The notes under the pieces: generated by a model
Database searches by the model: none
Told to the model about the DNA's origin: nothing
The model's input: only the letters and a program-made list of their open reading frames with translations
Shown: positions 33,900 to 42,947 of the stretch, one piece after another
Position numbering within the stretch: position 1 is the first letter of the stretch
How the letters are laid out: every line of letters begins with the position of its first letter
Made by a program: the position numbers and the translations under genes
Assembly (NCBI GenBank): GCA_017439715.1
Contig: JAFSIR010000009.1
Coordinates: forward strand, 27,880-91,879
DNA: 64,000 nucleotides
Direction: 5' to 3'
Source: Clostridia bacterium
GTDB lineage: Bacteria; Bacillota; Clostridia; Christensenellales; QAND01

Positions 33900-33925
33900 G
33901 GCGGGATGGTACGATCCCGCCTCTT
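33900..33925 (+). terminator. Hairpin after the FMN-binding gene
   Basis: Stem GGCGGGAT/ATCCCGCC (33900-33907 with 33914-33921) with only a short T content after it, so termination may be weak. Confidence 0.5.
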
Positions 33926-33956
33926 AAAAAGATGAAAACCAGGGGGAACTAACACA

Positions 33957-34967
33957 ATGGAAAAACCGATTATTGGCGTAACCATGGGCGATCCGGCAGG
34001 CATTGGCCCGGAGATCGTTGCAAAATCCTTTAACGAACAGAGCGTTTACGATGTGTGCCGTCCTGTTGTGGTTGGCGATGCCGCCACGATGGAATGGGCC
34101 TGCCAGGTATGCGGCCTTGACCTTAAAGTGAATGTGATCGATAAACCGGCGGACGGCAAATATGAGCTGGGCACGATCGACGTGATCGACCTTAAAAATG
34201 TGGATAGAAACGAGCTTCTCGTTGGCGAGATCAGTGCCCATGCCGGCGCCGCTGCGTATGCTTATATTGAAAAAAGCGTGTATTTGGCGCTGGATCGCGA
34301 GATCGATGCGATTGCTACCACGCCGATTAATAAAGAATCCTTTGCGGCGGCCAAGGTTCCGTTTATCGGGCACACTGAAGTGCTCGCCGGGCTTACCAAC
34401 ACGCCCGACCCGTTGACGATGTTTGAAGTACACGGCATGCGCGTGTTCTTCCTGACGCGCCACGTTTCTCTTTCCCGCGCCTGTGAACTGGTGACTAAAG
34501 AACGTTTGGTTGACTATATTGATCGCTGCACAGAAGCGCTGCGCCGCTTGGGCGTGAACGACGGAACGATGGCTGTGGCCGGCCTGAACCCGCATAGCGG
34601 CGAACACGGCCTGTTTGGAAACGAAGAAGTGGAGCAGATCGAACCGGCGATCAAAGAAGCCCGCGAAAAAGGCTTTGATGTTGTGGGCCCCGTGAGCGCT
34701 GACTCCGTGTTCCACCTTGCACTGCAGGGCCGGTACAATTCCGTTCTGTCCCTGTATCACGATCAGGGCCATATCGCTACCAAAACACTTGATTTTGAGC
34801 GCACAATCGCCATCACTAACTCGCTGCCCTTCCTGCGCACGAGCGTTGACCACGGCACGGCGCTTGATATCGCCGGCAAAGGCATTGCCAGCGCGCTGAG
34901 TATGACGGAAGCGATCCTGCTTGCGGCAAAATACGCGCCCAATTTTATCAACATGCCTGTGAAATAA
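33957..34967 (+). CDS. pdxA: PdxA-family 4-phosphohydroxythreonine/threonate dehydrogenase
   Basis: A 336-residue metal-dependent NAD dehydrogenase. The opening [44 protein letters not shown] and [12 protein letters not shown] are family hallmarks with the three metal-ligand histidines. Text and length resemble the PdxA2 branch that oxidises 4-phospho-D-threonate or erythronate rather than the vitamin B6 enzyme. No other pyridoxine gene and no DUF1537 kinase lie in the window. ATG after GGGGGAAC. It stands alone before a terminator. Confidence 0.88.
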   Translation: MEKPIIGVTMGDPAGIGPEIVAKSFNEQSVYDVCRPVVVGDAATMEWACQVCGLDLKVNVIDKPADGKYELGTIDVIDLKNVDRNELLVGEISAHAGAAAYAYIEKSVYLALDREIDAIATTPINKESFAAAKVPFIGHTEVLAGLTNTPDPLTMFEVHGMRVFFLTRHVSLSRACELVTKERLVDYIDRCTEALRRLGVNDGTMAVAGLNPHSGEHGLFGNEEVEQIEPAIKEAREKGFDVVGPVSADSVFHLALQGRYNSVLSLYHDQGHIATKTLDFERTIAITNSLPFLRTSVDHGTALDIAGKGIASALSMTEAILLAAKYAPNFINMPVK

Positions 34968-34977
34968 ACAAAAAAAG

Positions 34978-35013
34978 AAAGCTTCCGGGCCGATTGGCTC
35001 GGAAGCTTTTTTT
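34978..35013. terminator. Intrinsic terminator between pdxA-like and D-aminoacylase genes
   Basis: Stem AAAGCTTCCG/CGGAAGCTTT (34978-34987 with 35000-35009) with T-run; A-rich on the other side. Confidence 0.88.
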
Positions 35014-35024
35014 ATTGCAGTTGT

Positions 35025-36611
35025 TTAGCCGCGCAGCATTTTGCCGGGTGTGCGCCCGGTAAATGCACCGTTTTCGATCACTGGCACACCGGATACGAAC
35101 ACGTGCTCGATCCCGCCCGGATAACACCGGGGCTCAAGATACGATGTGTTATCGCACACAGTTTCCGCATCGAACACGGTGATATCAGCTTTAAGGCCGG
35201 GGCGCAGCAGGCCGCGATCCGCAAGGTTGAACCGGCGGGCAGGGAAGGATGTCATCTTCCGCACCGCTTCTTCCAGGGATACCATGCCCGGCTGTGTGCG
35301 CACCAACTCAAGGATGCGGGCAAACGTGCCGTAAAGCCGCGGATGCGGCAGCCCGTTTACCAGATACATGGAATCGGAAGCAACAAAAGTGTAGGGCTGG
35401 CGGTAGATCTTCAGCACATCCTCAAGATACATATAATGAGCGAAGATCACCATCGTGCCATTGTTTTGGTTCAGCAGCTCCAGCGCCGCATCGTCCGGTG
35501 CAAGGCCCATCATCTCGGCTGCCTGCGCAATGGTTTTGCCGCAGAACTGCTTGCAATTCGGATCATCCACCGTTGCGATCTGGATCTGATCCCAACCCAC
35601 AGTGTGAAGATAATTTTCCCAGGTGGGAAAATCATCGTGCATATGCTCTTTAATGGCGCGGCGGGACACAGGATCGCGCAGCAGCGCCAAAGCGCCTTCC
35701 ACACCGTCGTGCATCACTTCCGGGCCGAGGAACGAGAGCAGCTGTGTCGCCCCTGCCAGATACGGATAGGCATCGGCTGTCACGTCCAGCCCGCGAGCCC
35801 GCGCGTTTGCAATGGCGGCCAAAGCGCCATCGATCTGCGCACTGCCGCGCTTATCAATGCCCTTTAAATGCGAGATGTGAAGCGGCACACCCGCCCCTTC
35901 AGCAATGGCGATGGCCTGTTCCACGCTTTCCAGCAAACGCATGCCTTCGCCACGGATATGCATCACCAGCGGGCGGCCCGTTCCGCGCAGAACGGAAGCA
36001 ATCTGAGATAGTTCCCGATCGCTGGAATATCCGTCAGGCAAATACACAAGGCCCACGGAAAAGCCGATCGCGCCACTGTCAACCGCTTCCTGCGCCGTGC
36101 GCAGCACCTTTTCCATGCGTTCTCCGGTCAGCGGATCGCTGGTAAACCCGGTAGAAGCGCAGCGGATGGTGCCCGTGCCGGCCATGGCGGCAACATCGTG
36201 CGGCAGGCTTACCCCGTCCATAGCGGACAGGTAGGCGCCAAAAGTGGTCCAGTTATACGGCTGGGCGGTGTCGCCCAAATAGGGATCAACGTATGCTTTC
36301 CAGCCGGCCGCGTTTTCCGGGCTGACAGGGGCGGCGGACAAACCGCAGTTGCCAACGATCTCAGTTGTAACGCCCTGGCGAACCTTGATATCGTTTACCC
36401 CGTTGAAATGCACCACATCGCCATGCGTGTGGATATCCAAAAACCCGGGAGCAACCACTTTGCCTTTGGCGTCGATCACTTGCTTTGCCTGCGCATTGCC
36501 CACCATGCCAACGGCGCAAATGCGCCCGTCTTTTACGGCGACATCGCCATAGAACCACGGTGTGCCGGACCCGTCAACGATTCGGCCGTTTTTAATCAGA
36601 AGATCAAACAT
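35025..36611 (-). CDS. D-aminoacylase (N-acyl-D-amino-acid deacylase)
   Basis: A 528-residue amidohydrolase that releases D-amino acids from N-acyl derivatives. Visible motifs: APGFLDIHTHGD (metal His pair), EIVGNCGLSAAP with the zinc-bridging Cys, HISHLKG, ASDSMYL and the C-terminal cap strand. Length fits the ~500-residue family. It is the second gene of a minus-strand pair, about 9 bases after the D-threonine aldolase-like gene, suggesting joint use of D-amino acid derivatives. Confidence 0.88.
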   Translation of the reverse strand: MFDLLIKNGRIVDGSGTPWFYGDVAVKDGRICAVGMVGNAQAKQVIDAKGKVVAPGFLDIHTHGDVVHFNGVNDIKVRQGVTTEIVGNCGLSAAPVSPENAAGWKAYVDPYLGDTAQPYNWTTFGAYLSAMDGVSLPHDVAAMAGTGTIRCASTGFTSDPLTGERMEKVLRTAQEAVDSGAIGFSVGLVYLPDGYSSDRELSQIASVLRGTGRPLVMHIRGEGMRLLESVEQAIAIAEGAGVPLHISHLKGIDKRGSAQIDGALAAIANARARGLDVTADAYPYLAGATQLLSFLGPEVMHDGVEGALALLRDPVSRRAIKEHMHDDFPTWENYLHTVGWDQIQIATVDDPNCKQFCGKTIAQAAEMMGLAPDDAALELLNQNNGTMVIFAHYMYLEDVLKIYRQPYTFVASDSMYLVNGLPHPRLYGTFARILELVRTQPGMVSLEEAVRKMTSFPARRFNLADRGLLRPGLKADITVFDAETVCDNTSYLEPRCYPGGIEHVFVSGVPVIENGAFTGRTPGKMLRG

Positions 36612-36620
36612 GACGTCTCC

Positions 36621-37691
36621 TTACACGCTCTTGCCGCGGCCTTTGACTTCCATGATTTTTTCCACTTTGCCGTCACGCACGGCATAGGCAAAATCAAAAA
36701 TATTAACCGTTGTGCAGCAATGGCCGGAAATGAACAGCACCTGATCGCCCACTTTGAAGATATCTTCGGGGTCATCGATCCGGCAATGTTCTTCGTTCAG
36801 CTTAATGAAAAGGTCTTCATGGCCAACGAGGATGGGGTTGCCATTGTCCATGCCGAAGCTCTTCAGGCCCACATCGGCAAAAGCGATGCCGGGGTGCTTG
36901 CTCATGATGGTGCCCAGCACGAACTGCGCGTTTTTAAACGGCAAACCAAGCTTGCCATAGCGGCCGTCCATATACAGATAAGAGCCTGCCTGCAGCTCGG
37001 TGTAAACATCGCCGCCGCCGGTATACTTATAGGTGCCGGTGCCGCCGCCGGAAATTTCGTTCACGCAAAGGCCGGCTGCGAGCAGCGCATCGCGGAACTC
37101 CGCCACGGCCGCATTGGACTCTTTGGCACCTTCACGGCGCACTTCTTCTTCGGGTTTGAGCACGATATGCGCTTCATAGGCCTGGATGCCTTCGAACACA
37201 AGGTTGGGGAGCGCTTCGATCAGCTTGGCAAGGGCAACGCCATCTTCAATGGAACGAACACCGCAGCGGTGCGCGCCGCAGTCGTACTCCACCAAACAAT
37301 ACAGCGTGGTGCCGGCGTTTACACAGGCCTGGGACAGGTCACGTGCATTTGCTTCGCTATCCACCGCCACGCACATCCGGGTTTTGCCGGCCAGCTTTGC
37401 CAACCGTTCGATCTTGCTCGGCCAAATGACCTGGTTGGCAATCAGCACATTGGGAACGCCCGCTTCGGCCAGCACTTCCGCTTCGCTCAGCTTGGCGCAG
37501 GTGATGCCTTTGGCACCGGCTGCGAGCTGCATCAGCGACAGATCGGGCACCTTAACGGTTTTAAAATGCGGGCGCAGTTTGCACTGCTTGTCGGCCAGAA
37601 AATCGGCCATGGTGGCAATATTGTGTTCAATCGCTTCCATATCCACCAGCAGGGCCGGCGTTTCAAGTGCAGGAACAGGGATTTTGATCAT
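36621..37691 (-). CDS. D-threonine aldolase/D-serine dehydratase-like PLP enzyme
   Basis: A 356-residue fold-type III (alanine racemase-like) enzyme. The PLP lysine is in LRPHFKTVK (residue ~45). GGGTGTYKY binds phosphate. The C-terminal GHCCTT supplies the HxC metal pair typical of D-threonine aldolase and D-serine dehydratase. Which reaction it performs is unclear. ATG with GGAGGT upstream. It leads an operon with the D-aminoacylase gene. Confidence 0.87.
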   Translation of the reverse strand: MIKIPVPALETPALLVDMEAIEHNIATMADFLADKQCKLRPHFKTVKVPDLSLMQLAAGAKGITCAKLSEAEVLAEAGVPNVLIANQVIWPSKIERLAKLAGKTRMCVAVDSEANARDLSQACVNAGTTLYCLVEYDCGAHRCGVRSIEDGVALAKLIEALPNLVFEGIQAYEAHIVLKPEEEVRREGAKESNAAVAEFRDALLAAGLCVNEISGGGTGTYKYTGGGDVYTELQAGSYLYMDGRYGKLGLPFKNAQFVLGTIMSKHPGIAFADVGLKSFGMDNGNPILVGHEDLFIKLNEEHCRIDDPEDIFKVGDQVLFISGHCCTTVNIFDFAYAVRDGKVEKIMEVKGRGKSV

Positions 37692-37813
37692 TATGTTACC
37701 TCCTGAGAAGTTTGCTTAGAAACTGAGTTCATCATACCATGCTTTACAGCGCCAAACAATTGAAACTTGCATTTTTGAGTGATATGATAAGAAAAATCAG
37801 GAGGATCACAGCT

Positions 37814-38395
37814 ATGCGGGATACAACAAAGGAAATGCTTGCGTTTGTGCGGGAAATGGACAAGATGAAAGGCATTCTGCGCGCCAATATGATGCTGGAC
37901 GGTTCGCGCCATGAAGACGATGCGCAGCACAGCTGGCACGCGTCGATCATTGCCATGCTGCTTGCGGATGAGGCGGGCCCGGACGTTGATATCGATCGGG
38001 CAATCAAAATGCTTTTGGTGCATGACATTGTGGAAGTTGATGCCGGGGATACCTATGCATACGATGAAAAGGGCTATGAGGATAAAGAAGAGCGGGAACA
38101 GCGCGCGGCAGACCGCCTGTTTCCCATGGCAGGCCGTGTGGGCGCCATGATGCGCGAACTGTGGGAGGAATTTGAAGCCTGCCAAACGCCGACTGCACAA
38201 TACGCCGCAGCGATCGATCGGCTGCAGCCGCTGTGGGGCAATTTTTGGGTGGATGGAAAAGTGTGGAAGGAAAACAACATCACGCTTGCCAAAGTGCAAA
38301 AACGCAATGAGGTGACCGTTAAAGCGCTGCCTCAGATTTGGCGCGAAACGGAAGAAATGCTGGACGAGGCCCTTGAAAAAGGTTATTTGCTGTAA
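37814..38395 (+). CDS. HD-domain hydrolase (YfbR-like)
   Basis: A 193-residue metal phosphohydrolase with the HD signature HSWH...LLVHDIVEVDAGD. It resembles small 5'-deoxynucleotidases/HD hydrolases that cleave nucleoside monophosphates. ATG 37814 follows GGAGG; the longer frame back to 37739 is not supported. It is a single gene between a divergent promoter region and a terminator. Confidence 0.82.
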   Translation: MRDTTKEMLAFVREMDKMKGILRANMMLDGSRHEDDAQHSWHASIIAMLLADEAGPDVDIDRAIKMLLVHDIVEVDAGDTYAYDEKGYEDKEEREQRAADRLFPMAGRVGAMMRELWEEFEACQTPTAQYAAAIDRLQPLWGNFWVDGKVWKENNITLAKVQKRNEVTVKALPQIWRETEEMLDEALEKGYLL

Positions 38396-38397
38396 TA

Positions 38398-38428
38398 CAA
38401 ACGCCCCTGCAGGGGCGTTTTTTTATTG
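38398..38428 (+). terminator. Intrinsic terminator of the HD hydrolase gene
   Basis: Stem AACGCCCC/GGGGCGTT (38400-38407 with 38412-38419), loop TGCA, T-run. Confidence 0.9.
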
Positions 38429-38429
38429 G

Positions 38430-38476
38430 TTGACAAAGAAAGGAGTCAAGTGTATTATTGTATGTAGTACACTTGA
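38430..38476 (+). promoter_or_regulatory. Autoregulatory promoter and operator of the GntR/ABC operon
   Basis: -35 TTGACA (38430-38435), a 17-base spacer and -10 TATTAT (38453-38458). A 9-bp inverted repeat TCAAGTGTA (38446-38454) / TACACTTGA (38468-38476) overlaps the -10 and start site. Arms of this AGTGTA/TACACT type are known for YtrA-like GntR repressors, so autorepression by the first gene is likely. Confidence 0.82.
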
Positions 38477-38493
38477 AAGAGGGCGAGGCAGCT

Positions 38494-38862
38494 ATGTGGC
38501 AGATTGACCGGCAAAGTAATGTTTCCATATACGATCAGCTGGTTTTGCAGTTGGAGCGGTGGATCGCCGGCGGTATATATCCGCCCGGTGCGCTGCTGCC
38601 CAGTGTGCGGCTGTTATCGCAGCAGTTAGGGGTAAACCCCAATACGCTGCAAAAAGCATATGCCGAGCTGGAACGGCGGGGGTATTGTTTTAGTGTGCAT
38701 GGCAGCGGGCGCTTTGTTAGCCCCGATGCGGCCGCAGCGCTTAACGCAGCACGGCAGGAAAAACTGGAGAAGTTTTATGCCTATGTACATGCGCTCAAAG
38801 GCAGCGGGATCTCGGCCGATGCGCTCCATGCGGGGATCGACCAAGTGTTTTTAGGGATCTAG
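38494..38862 (+). CDS. GntR-family regulator, YtrA subfamily
   Basis: A 122-residue DNA-binding repressor. The winged-helix domain (IYDQLVLQLERWIAGGIYPPGALLPSVRLLSQQLGVNPNTLQKAYAELERRG region) is followed by a short helical dimer tail, the YtrA type without a large ligand domain. ATG 38494 is preferred, after GAGGGCGAGG. It stops 10 bases before the ABC ATPase gene and should control it through the operator upstream. Confidence 0.92.
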   Translation: MWQIDRQSNVSIYDQLVLQLERWIAGGIYPPGALLPSVRLLSQQLGVNPNTLQKAYAELERRGYCFSVHGSGRFVSPDAAAALNAARQEKLEKFYAYVHALKGSGISADALHAGIDQVFLGI

Positions 38863-38872
38863 GAGGGAAAAG

Positions 38873-39772
38873 ATGATCAAGGCGAACGGGCTGATCAAGA
38901 AATTCGGCCATAAACCGGTGTTGAACGGGTTGAGCTGCACTATTCCCAGCGGTTGTGTGTATGGGTTGGTGGGCAGCAACGGCGCAGGAAAATCCACGCT
39001 GCTCAGGCTGTTGGCGGGCGTATATAAGGCGGATGGCGGCACTGTGGAGGTAGACGGCGCGCCTGTATATGAAAACCCGGACGTTAAAGAAAAATGCGTG
39101 CTGGTGGCAGACGAATTGTATTTTTTACCGCAGTCAAACATGCTGCGCATGGCGGATCTTTACGCTGCTGCGTATCCCGCGTTTGATCGGGCGCGCTTTA
39201 AAACGCTCACAGAAGCATTCCGTCTTGATCCGAAAGCGAATTTGAGCACGTTTTCCAAGGGCATGCGCCGCCAGGCGGCCATTGTGCTGAGCCTGAGCTG
39301 CCATGCATCGTATCTGTTTATCGATGAAGCGTTTGACGGCCTGGATCCCGTGATGCGTGCGTTGGTAAAAAAAGCGGTGTATGCGGATATGGCCGAACGC
39401 GGTGCAACCACGGTGATCACAAGCCATTCTCTGCGTGAACTGGAGGACACATGTGATCAGTTGGCGCTGCTGCATCAGGGCGGCATCCTGCTTGAAAGTG
39501 AAGTAGACAACCTGAAAACCTCGCTGTTTAAGCTGCAGGTTGCGTTCAGGGAGCCGTTTGACAAAACAAAATTCTCGTTCCTGGCGCCGATCGATTATGT
39601 GCAGCATGGCTCGGTGGCAACGCTGGTGCTGCGGGGCGACAGGGCGGTGGCGACAACAGCGATGCAGGCGATGGAGCCCATTTTGATAGAAATGCTGCCG
39701 CTGACGCTGGAAGAAGTGTTTGTTCATGAAATGCATGTGCTGGGCTATGCGTTTGATGATGTGATTCTGTAA
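38873..39772 (+). CDS. ABC transporter ATP-binding protein (YtrB-like)
   Basis: A 299-residue ATPase with Walker A GSNGAGKST, a degenerate signature (FSKGMRRQ), Walker B SYLFIDEAFDGLD and switch His in SHSL. It has the C-terminal extension seen in ytr-type and bacitracin-like exporters. ATG after AGGAGGG. Pairs with the large permease gene 14 bases downstream. Such systems respond to cell-wall antibiotics; this is by family only. Confidence 0.9.
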   Translation: MIKANGLIKKFGHKPVLNGLSCTIPSGCVYGLVGSNGAGKSTLLRLLAGVYKADGGTVEVDGAPVYENPDVKEKCVLVADELYFLPQSNMLRMADLYAAAYPAFDRARFKTLTEAFRLDPKANLSTFSKGMRRQAAIVLSLSCHASYLFIDEAFDGLDPVMRALVKKAVYADMAERGATTVITSHSLRELEDTCDQLALLHQGGILLESEVDNLKTSLFKLQVAFREPFDKTKFSFLAPIDYVQHGSVATLVLRGDRAVATTAMQAMEPILIEMLPLTLEEVFVHEMHVLGYAFDDVIL

Positions 39773-39786
39773 CGGAGGGCAGGGAG

Positions 39787-41901
39787 ATGAAGCGAAACAA
39801 GATTTTCAGTTTTCGGTTATATCGTGAAGGGCTGCGCCAGCTGCTGCTGCCGGGCACGGTGTGTGCGGCCGTGTGTGCGGTGGCCACGGTGCTGCCCGCC
39901 GTTTTAAACTTGCTGGCTGCTGCTAGGAGCATCGTGTACAGGAATCAGCCATCCATCTCGGCGGCAACCCCCGTGCTGTTTTTTCTGGCGTATGCAGGCA
40001 GCGTGGCTATGGTGTTTTATGTATTTTCGTTTTTGCGCCGTCGCAGTGCGAGTGATTATTATCACAGCATCCCCGAAACGCGGGTATGCCTGTGCATCAG
40101 CTTTTTGGCTGCCGTGCTCACATGGCTGCTCCTGATCATCCTCGGCACGATTTTGCTTACCTATCTATCCAAAGCCTTTGTGGGGCAGGCGCTGAACATT
40201 TCATTTATCCCATATCTGATCGGCTATTTCATGGCCGTCAGTGCATTGAGCGTGGGCGCGGCGTTAATAGGCGTTTGCACTTCGGGCACAATGCTTAGCA
40301 GTGCAGTCGTTACCGGCCTTGTGGCATGGCTGCCGCGCACGATGCTTATGATCGCAGGGTCTACACTGGCGGAATCTATCCGTTATGGCCAATTCATCAC
40401 CACGCTGGATCTTGGCCTATTGATGGACCCGACCATGAACGCTTTAACGGGCAGCCTGTTCAGCGGGTTTGCGTTTGAGCGGCTGATGACCTCCTGGCGC
40501 ACCATTGGATACAGTTTGGCGCTTGCTTTGATAACGATGGCGGTGGGCGTATACCTGTTTAAAAATCGGGCCAGCGAAACGGCGGAGTACCCGGCACGTA
40601 ACCGTTTTTGGCAGGCGGCGATCCGCTGCCTGCTTACGGCGACAGTGCTGATCGCAGCTGTGGCAATCATGCTCAACGATCCATACGGCTACCAAACAGA
40701 AAGCGTTTGGGTGCTGACCATATTATCTGTGCTTGTGTTTTTCATGTATGAGATCATTTCCACCCGGCGGATCAAGGGTTTGTGGCGCATTGCGCCACAG
40801 TATATCGTATCTGTGGCGCTGGCCGGGCTGTTCATGCTGGGCACAACGCTGTATGTAAAAACCGAATCGGTGCGTTGCCCGGGCAAAGAGGATATTGTAA
40901 GCCTGTCCGTGTTCGATATCAGCAGCGACCGTTATGATTACCAAAAAATGATGACGGATACCATCCGGGTGTCGGATCCGGAGCTGTCAAAAATAGCAGC
41001 ACAGGCGCTTGAAACACAGCTGAGCGATCCGACATCCGTTAGCACAGGAGGCGATTGGTACCGCATAAACACAAACAGGGGCTCGATGGTACGATACCTT
41101 GGGATGGATACGGAAACGCATGCACGGATGACGGAGATTTTCATGCGCGATGATGCCTATCGGGCGGCGTATCGGTCATTGCCGCTGGATAGCGAGATCC
41201 GCGTTATCACTGACAGCGACGGGCGGTTCACCGAGCAGGAGTATCGCATGATTTGGGAATCGTTCAAAGCCGAAGCGGCTGCGCTCCCGGATGATATATT
41301 CGGCTATGTGTGTGGAGAAATGGGATATGCGGATAAGATCGCAATATCAGAGAAAGAAACGGTGCATCTGGATCAGCCCAGCGAACGGCTTTATGTGTAT
41401 GGTTATAAAGGCGCGGTGAATTTTAGAGAAGTATATCGCCTTACCATGTGCACACCCAAAACCCTGGCCCTGTATTATCAGATCATGAACGAATACAGCG
41501 GCCAAACATGCGCTGAAGTGCTGCGGGTTTTAGCAAAAGAATCGCTGATATATACACAGGGCAGTGATAAATACCCGTCCTATAACATCACCGCGCAGTT
41601 TTTCTGCCGGCCCGGAGAAGAGAGGGTTGCCTCTCAGATGGAGATCTATCAGCCGTCAGACTTTATTACCAGAGAAAAAGATATTGAGCTGATCCGGGCA
41701 CTGTTGGCGCTAAACGGCCCGGTCGATGAAACGAGCGAATGCTTTGTTTGCATCAATGTGCATTCCAATGAGATCCCGGAAGTGCTGATTCCGGAGGATA
41801 AAGATGTAAAATGGGGCATGGAGGGGTATCCGCTACGTATGGCTGTTGGAACAACACAGGAGCAGGTAAAAGCGCTGATCGAGCTGTATAAGAGCGAATA
41901 A
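39787..41901 (+). CDS. Large ABC permease-like membrane protein
   Basis: A 704-residue protein. The first ~360 residues contain about eight hydrophobic helices with polar loops. The C-terminal ~330 residues are hydrophilic and probably extracellular, without a recognised domain. The opening (RLYREGLRQLLLPG) resembles Ytr-type membrane proteins. It forms the transporter with the preceding ATPase, under the YtrA-like repressor. ATG after GGAGGGCAGGGAG. Confidence 0.8.
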   Translation: MKRNKIFSFRLYREGLRQLLLPGTVCAAVCAVATVLPAVLNLLAAARSIVYRNQPSISAATPVLFFLAYAGSVAMVFYVFSFLRRRSASDYYHSIPETRVCLCISFLAAVLTWLLLIILGTILLTYLSKAFVGQALNISFIPYLIGYFMAVSALSVGAALIGVCTSGTMLSSAVVTGLVAWLPRTMLMIAGSTLAESIRYGQFITTLDLGLLMDPTMNALTGSLFSGFAFERLMTSWRTIGYSLALALITMAVGVYLFKNRASETAEYPARNRFWQAAIRCLLTATVLIAAVAIMLNDPYGYQTESVWVLTILSVLVFFMYEIISTRRIKGLWRIAPQYIVSVALAGLFMLGTTLYVKTESVRCPGKEDIVSLSVFDISSDRYDYQKMMTDTIRVSDPELSKIAAQALETQLSDPTSVSTGGDWYRINTNRGSMVRYLGMDTETHARMTEIFMRDDAYRAAYRSLPLDSEIRVITDSDGRFTEQEYRMIWESFKAEAAALPDDIFGYVCGEMGYADKIAISEKETVHLDQPSERLYVYGYKGAVNFREVYRLTMCTPKTLALYYQIMNEYSGQTCAEVLRVLAKESLIYTQGSDKYPSYNITAQFFCRPGEERVASQMEIYQPSDFITREKDIELIRALLALNGPVDETSECFVCINVHSNEIPEVLIPEDKDVKWGMEGYPLRMAVGTTQEQVKALIELYKSE

Positions 41902-41914
41902 TGCGCTGTGCGCC

Positions 41915-41943
41915 TTGACAGGAAGTCAGTGGCAGACTAAACT
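41915..41943 (+). promoter_or_regulatory. Promoter of the GarR-like dehydrogenase gene
   Basis: -35 TTGACA (41915-41920), a 17-base spacer and -10 TAAACT (41938-41943), 48 bases before the start. Confidence 0.65.
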
Positions 41944-41990
41944 GATACAAGCAGGATTATGCTAAATTATTTATATGGGAGAGAACTGAA

Positions 41991-42881
41991 ATGCAGAAAA
42001 TCGGATTTATCGGCTTGGGCATTATGGGCAAATCTATGGCTGCCAACTTGATGAAAGCCGGATATGAACTTACGGTATATAATCGCACGGCCTCCAAAGG
42101 CGATGAGCTTGTTGCCAAAGGCGCCAAACGCGCTCTTACGCCCAAAGAAGCGGCGGAAGGCAATGACGTGATCATCACCATCGTATCCGATACGCCGGAT
42201 GTGGAGCGCGTGATCTTTGGCGAAAACGGCGCCCTTGAAGGCTGCAAAAAAGGCGCTGTGATCGTGGACATGTCTACGATTAGTGCCAGCGCGACCCGCT
42301 CCATGGCGGCGCGGCTGGAAGAAGCCGGCGTTGAAATGATCGATGCCCCTGTCAGCGGCGGGGACACCGGCGCGCGCGAAGGCACGCTGACGATCATGTG
42401 CGGCGGCAAAGAAGAAGTGTTTGAATCTATCAAACCCGTGCTGTTCGGCATGGGCAAAAAAGTGACCCTGATGGGCGGCCACGGCGCCGGCCAGGCCACC
42501 AAGATGTGCAACCAAACGGCGATCGCGTCCTGCCTGCTGGGCGTTTGCGAATGCATGATGCTTGCCTCCAAAGAAGGCCTTGACTGTGAAAAAGTGGTGG
42601 AAGTGCTTTCCGGCGGCGCGGCGCAGTCTGCGCAGATGACCGCTTACGGCAAACGCATGGTCAACCGTGATTACGCGGCCGGCTTCTTCATCGATCTGTT
42701 CCAGAAAGACATTCGCCTGGTTATGGAAGCGGTGCGTGAGCACAACCTGTGTTTCCAGGGCCTGAGCACTGTGCAGCAGATGTTCAACGCGGTTCAGGGC
42801 ATGGAAGGCGGCGGCCAGCTGGGCAGCCAGGGCCTGGCGCTTGCGCTGGAAATGATGTGCGGCACCAAAATGGAGAAATAA
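41991..42881 (+). CDS. Beta-hydroxyacid dehydrogenase (tartronate semialdehyde reductase-like)
   Basis: A 296-residue NAD(P)-dependent enzyme of the 3-hydroxyisobutyrate dehydrogenase family. Rossmann motif IGFIGLGIMGKSMAANL, substrate box DAPVSGGDTGAREGTL and catalytic lysine in GAGQATKMCNQ (~residue 170). The GarR/tartronate semialdehyde reductase branch would give D-glycerate, the substrate of the glycerate 2-kinase encoded at 18.98 kb; this assignment is an inference. Ribosome site GGGAGAG. A terminator follows. Confidence 0.9.
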   Translation: MQKIGFIGLGIMGKSMAANLMKAGYELTVYNRTASKGDELVAKGAKRALTPKEAAEGNDVIITIVSDTPDVERVIFGENGALEGCKKGAVIVDMSTISASATRSMAARLEEAGVEMIDAPVSGGDTGAREGTLTIMCGGKEEVFESIKPVLFGMGKKVTLMGGHGAGQATKMCNQTAIASCLLGVCECMMLASKEGLDCEKVVEVLSGGAAQSAQMTAYGKRMVNRDYAAGFFIDLFQKDIRLVMEAVREHNLCFQGLSTVQQMFNAVQGMEGGGQLGSQGLALALEMMCGTKMEK

Positions 42882-42895
42882 CAACGCGTTATTGG

Positions 42896-42932
42896 GGCGG
42901 GCGGAGCAAACAGCTCCACCCGCCTTTTTTAA
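42896..42932 (+). terminator. Intrinsic terminator of the dehydrogenase gene
   Basis: A 12-position stem with one mismatch (42896-42907 with 42913-42924), then six or more T. Confidence 0.85.
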
Positions 42933-42947
42933 AGGAGAGCGCAGAAG

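Noticed and set aside
33957..37691. Horizontally acquired island around the D-amino-acid genes
   Set aside because: No integrase, repeats or tRNA junction, and base composition looks like the neighbours.
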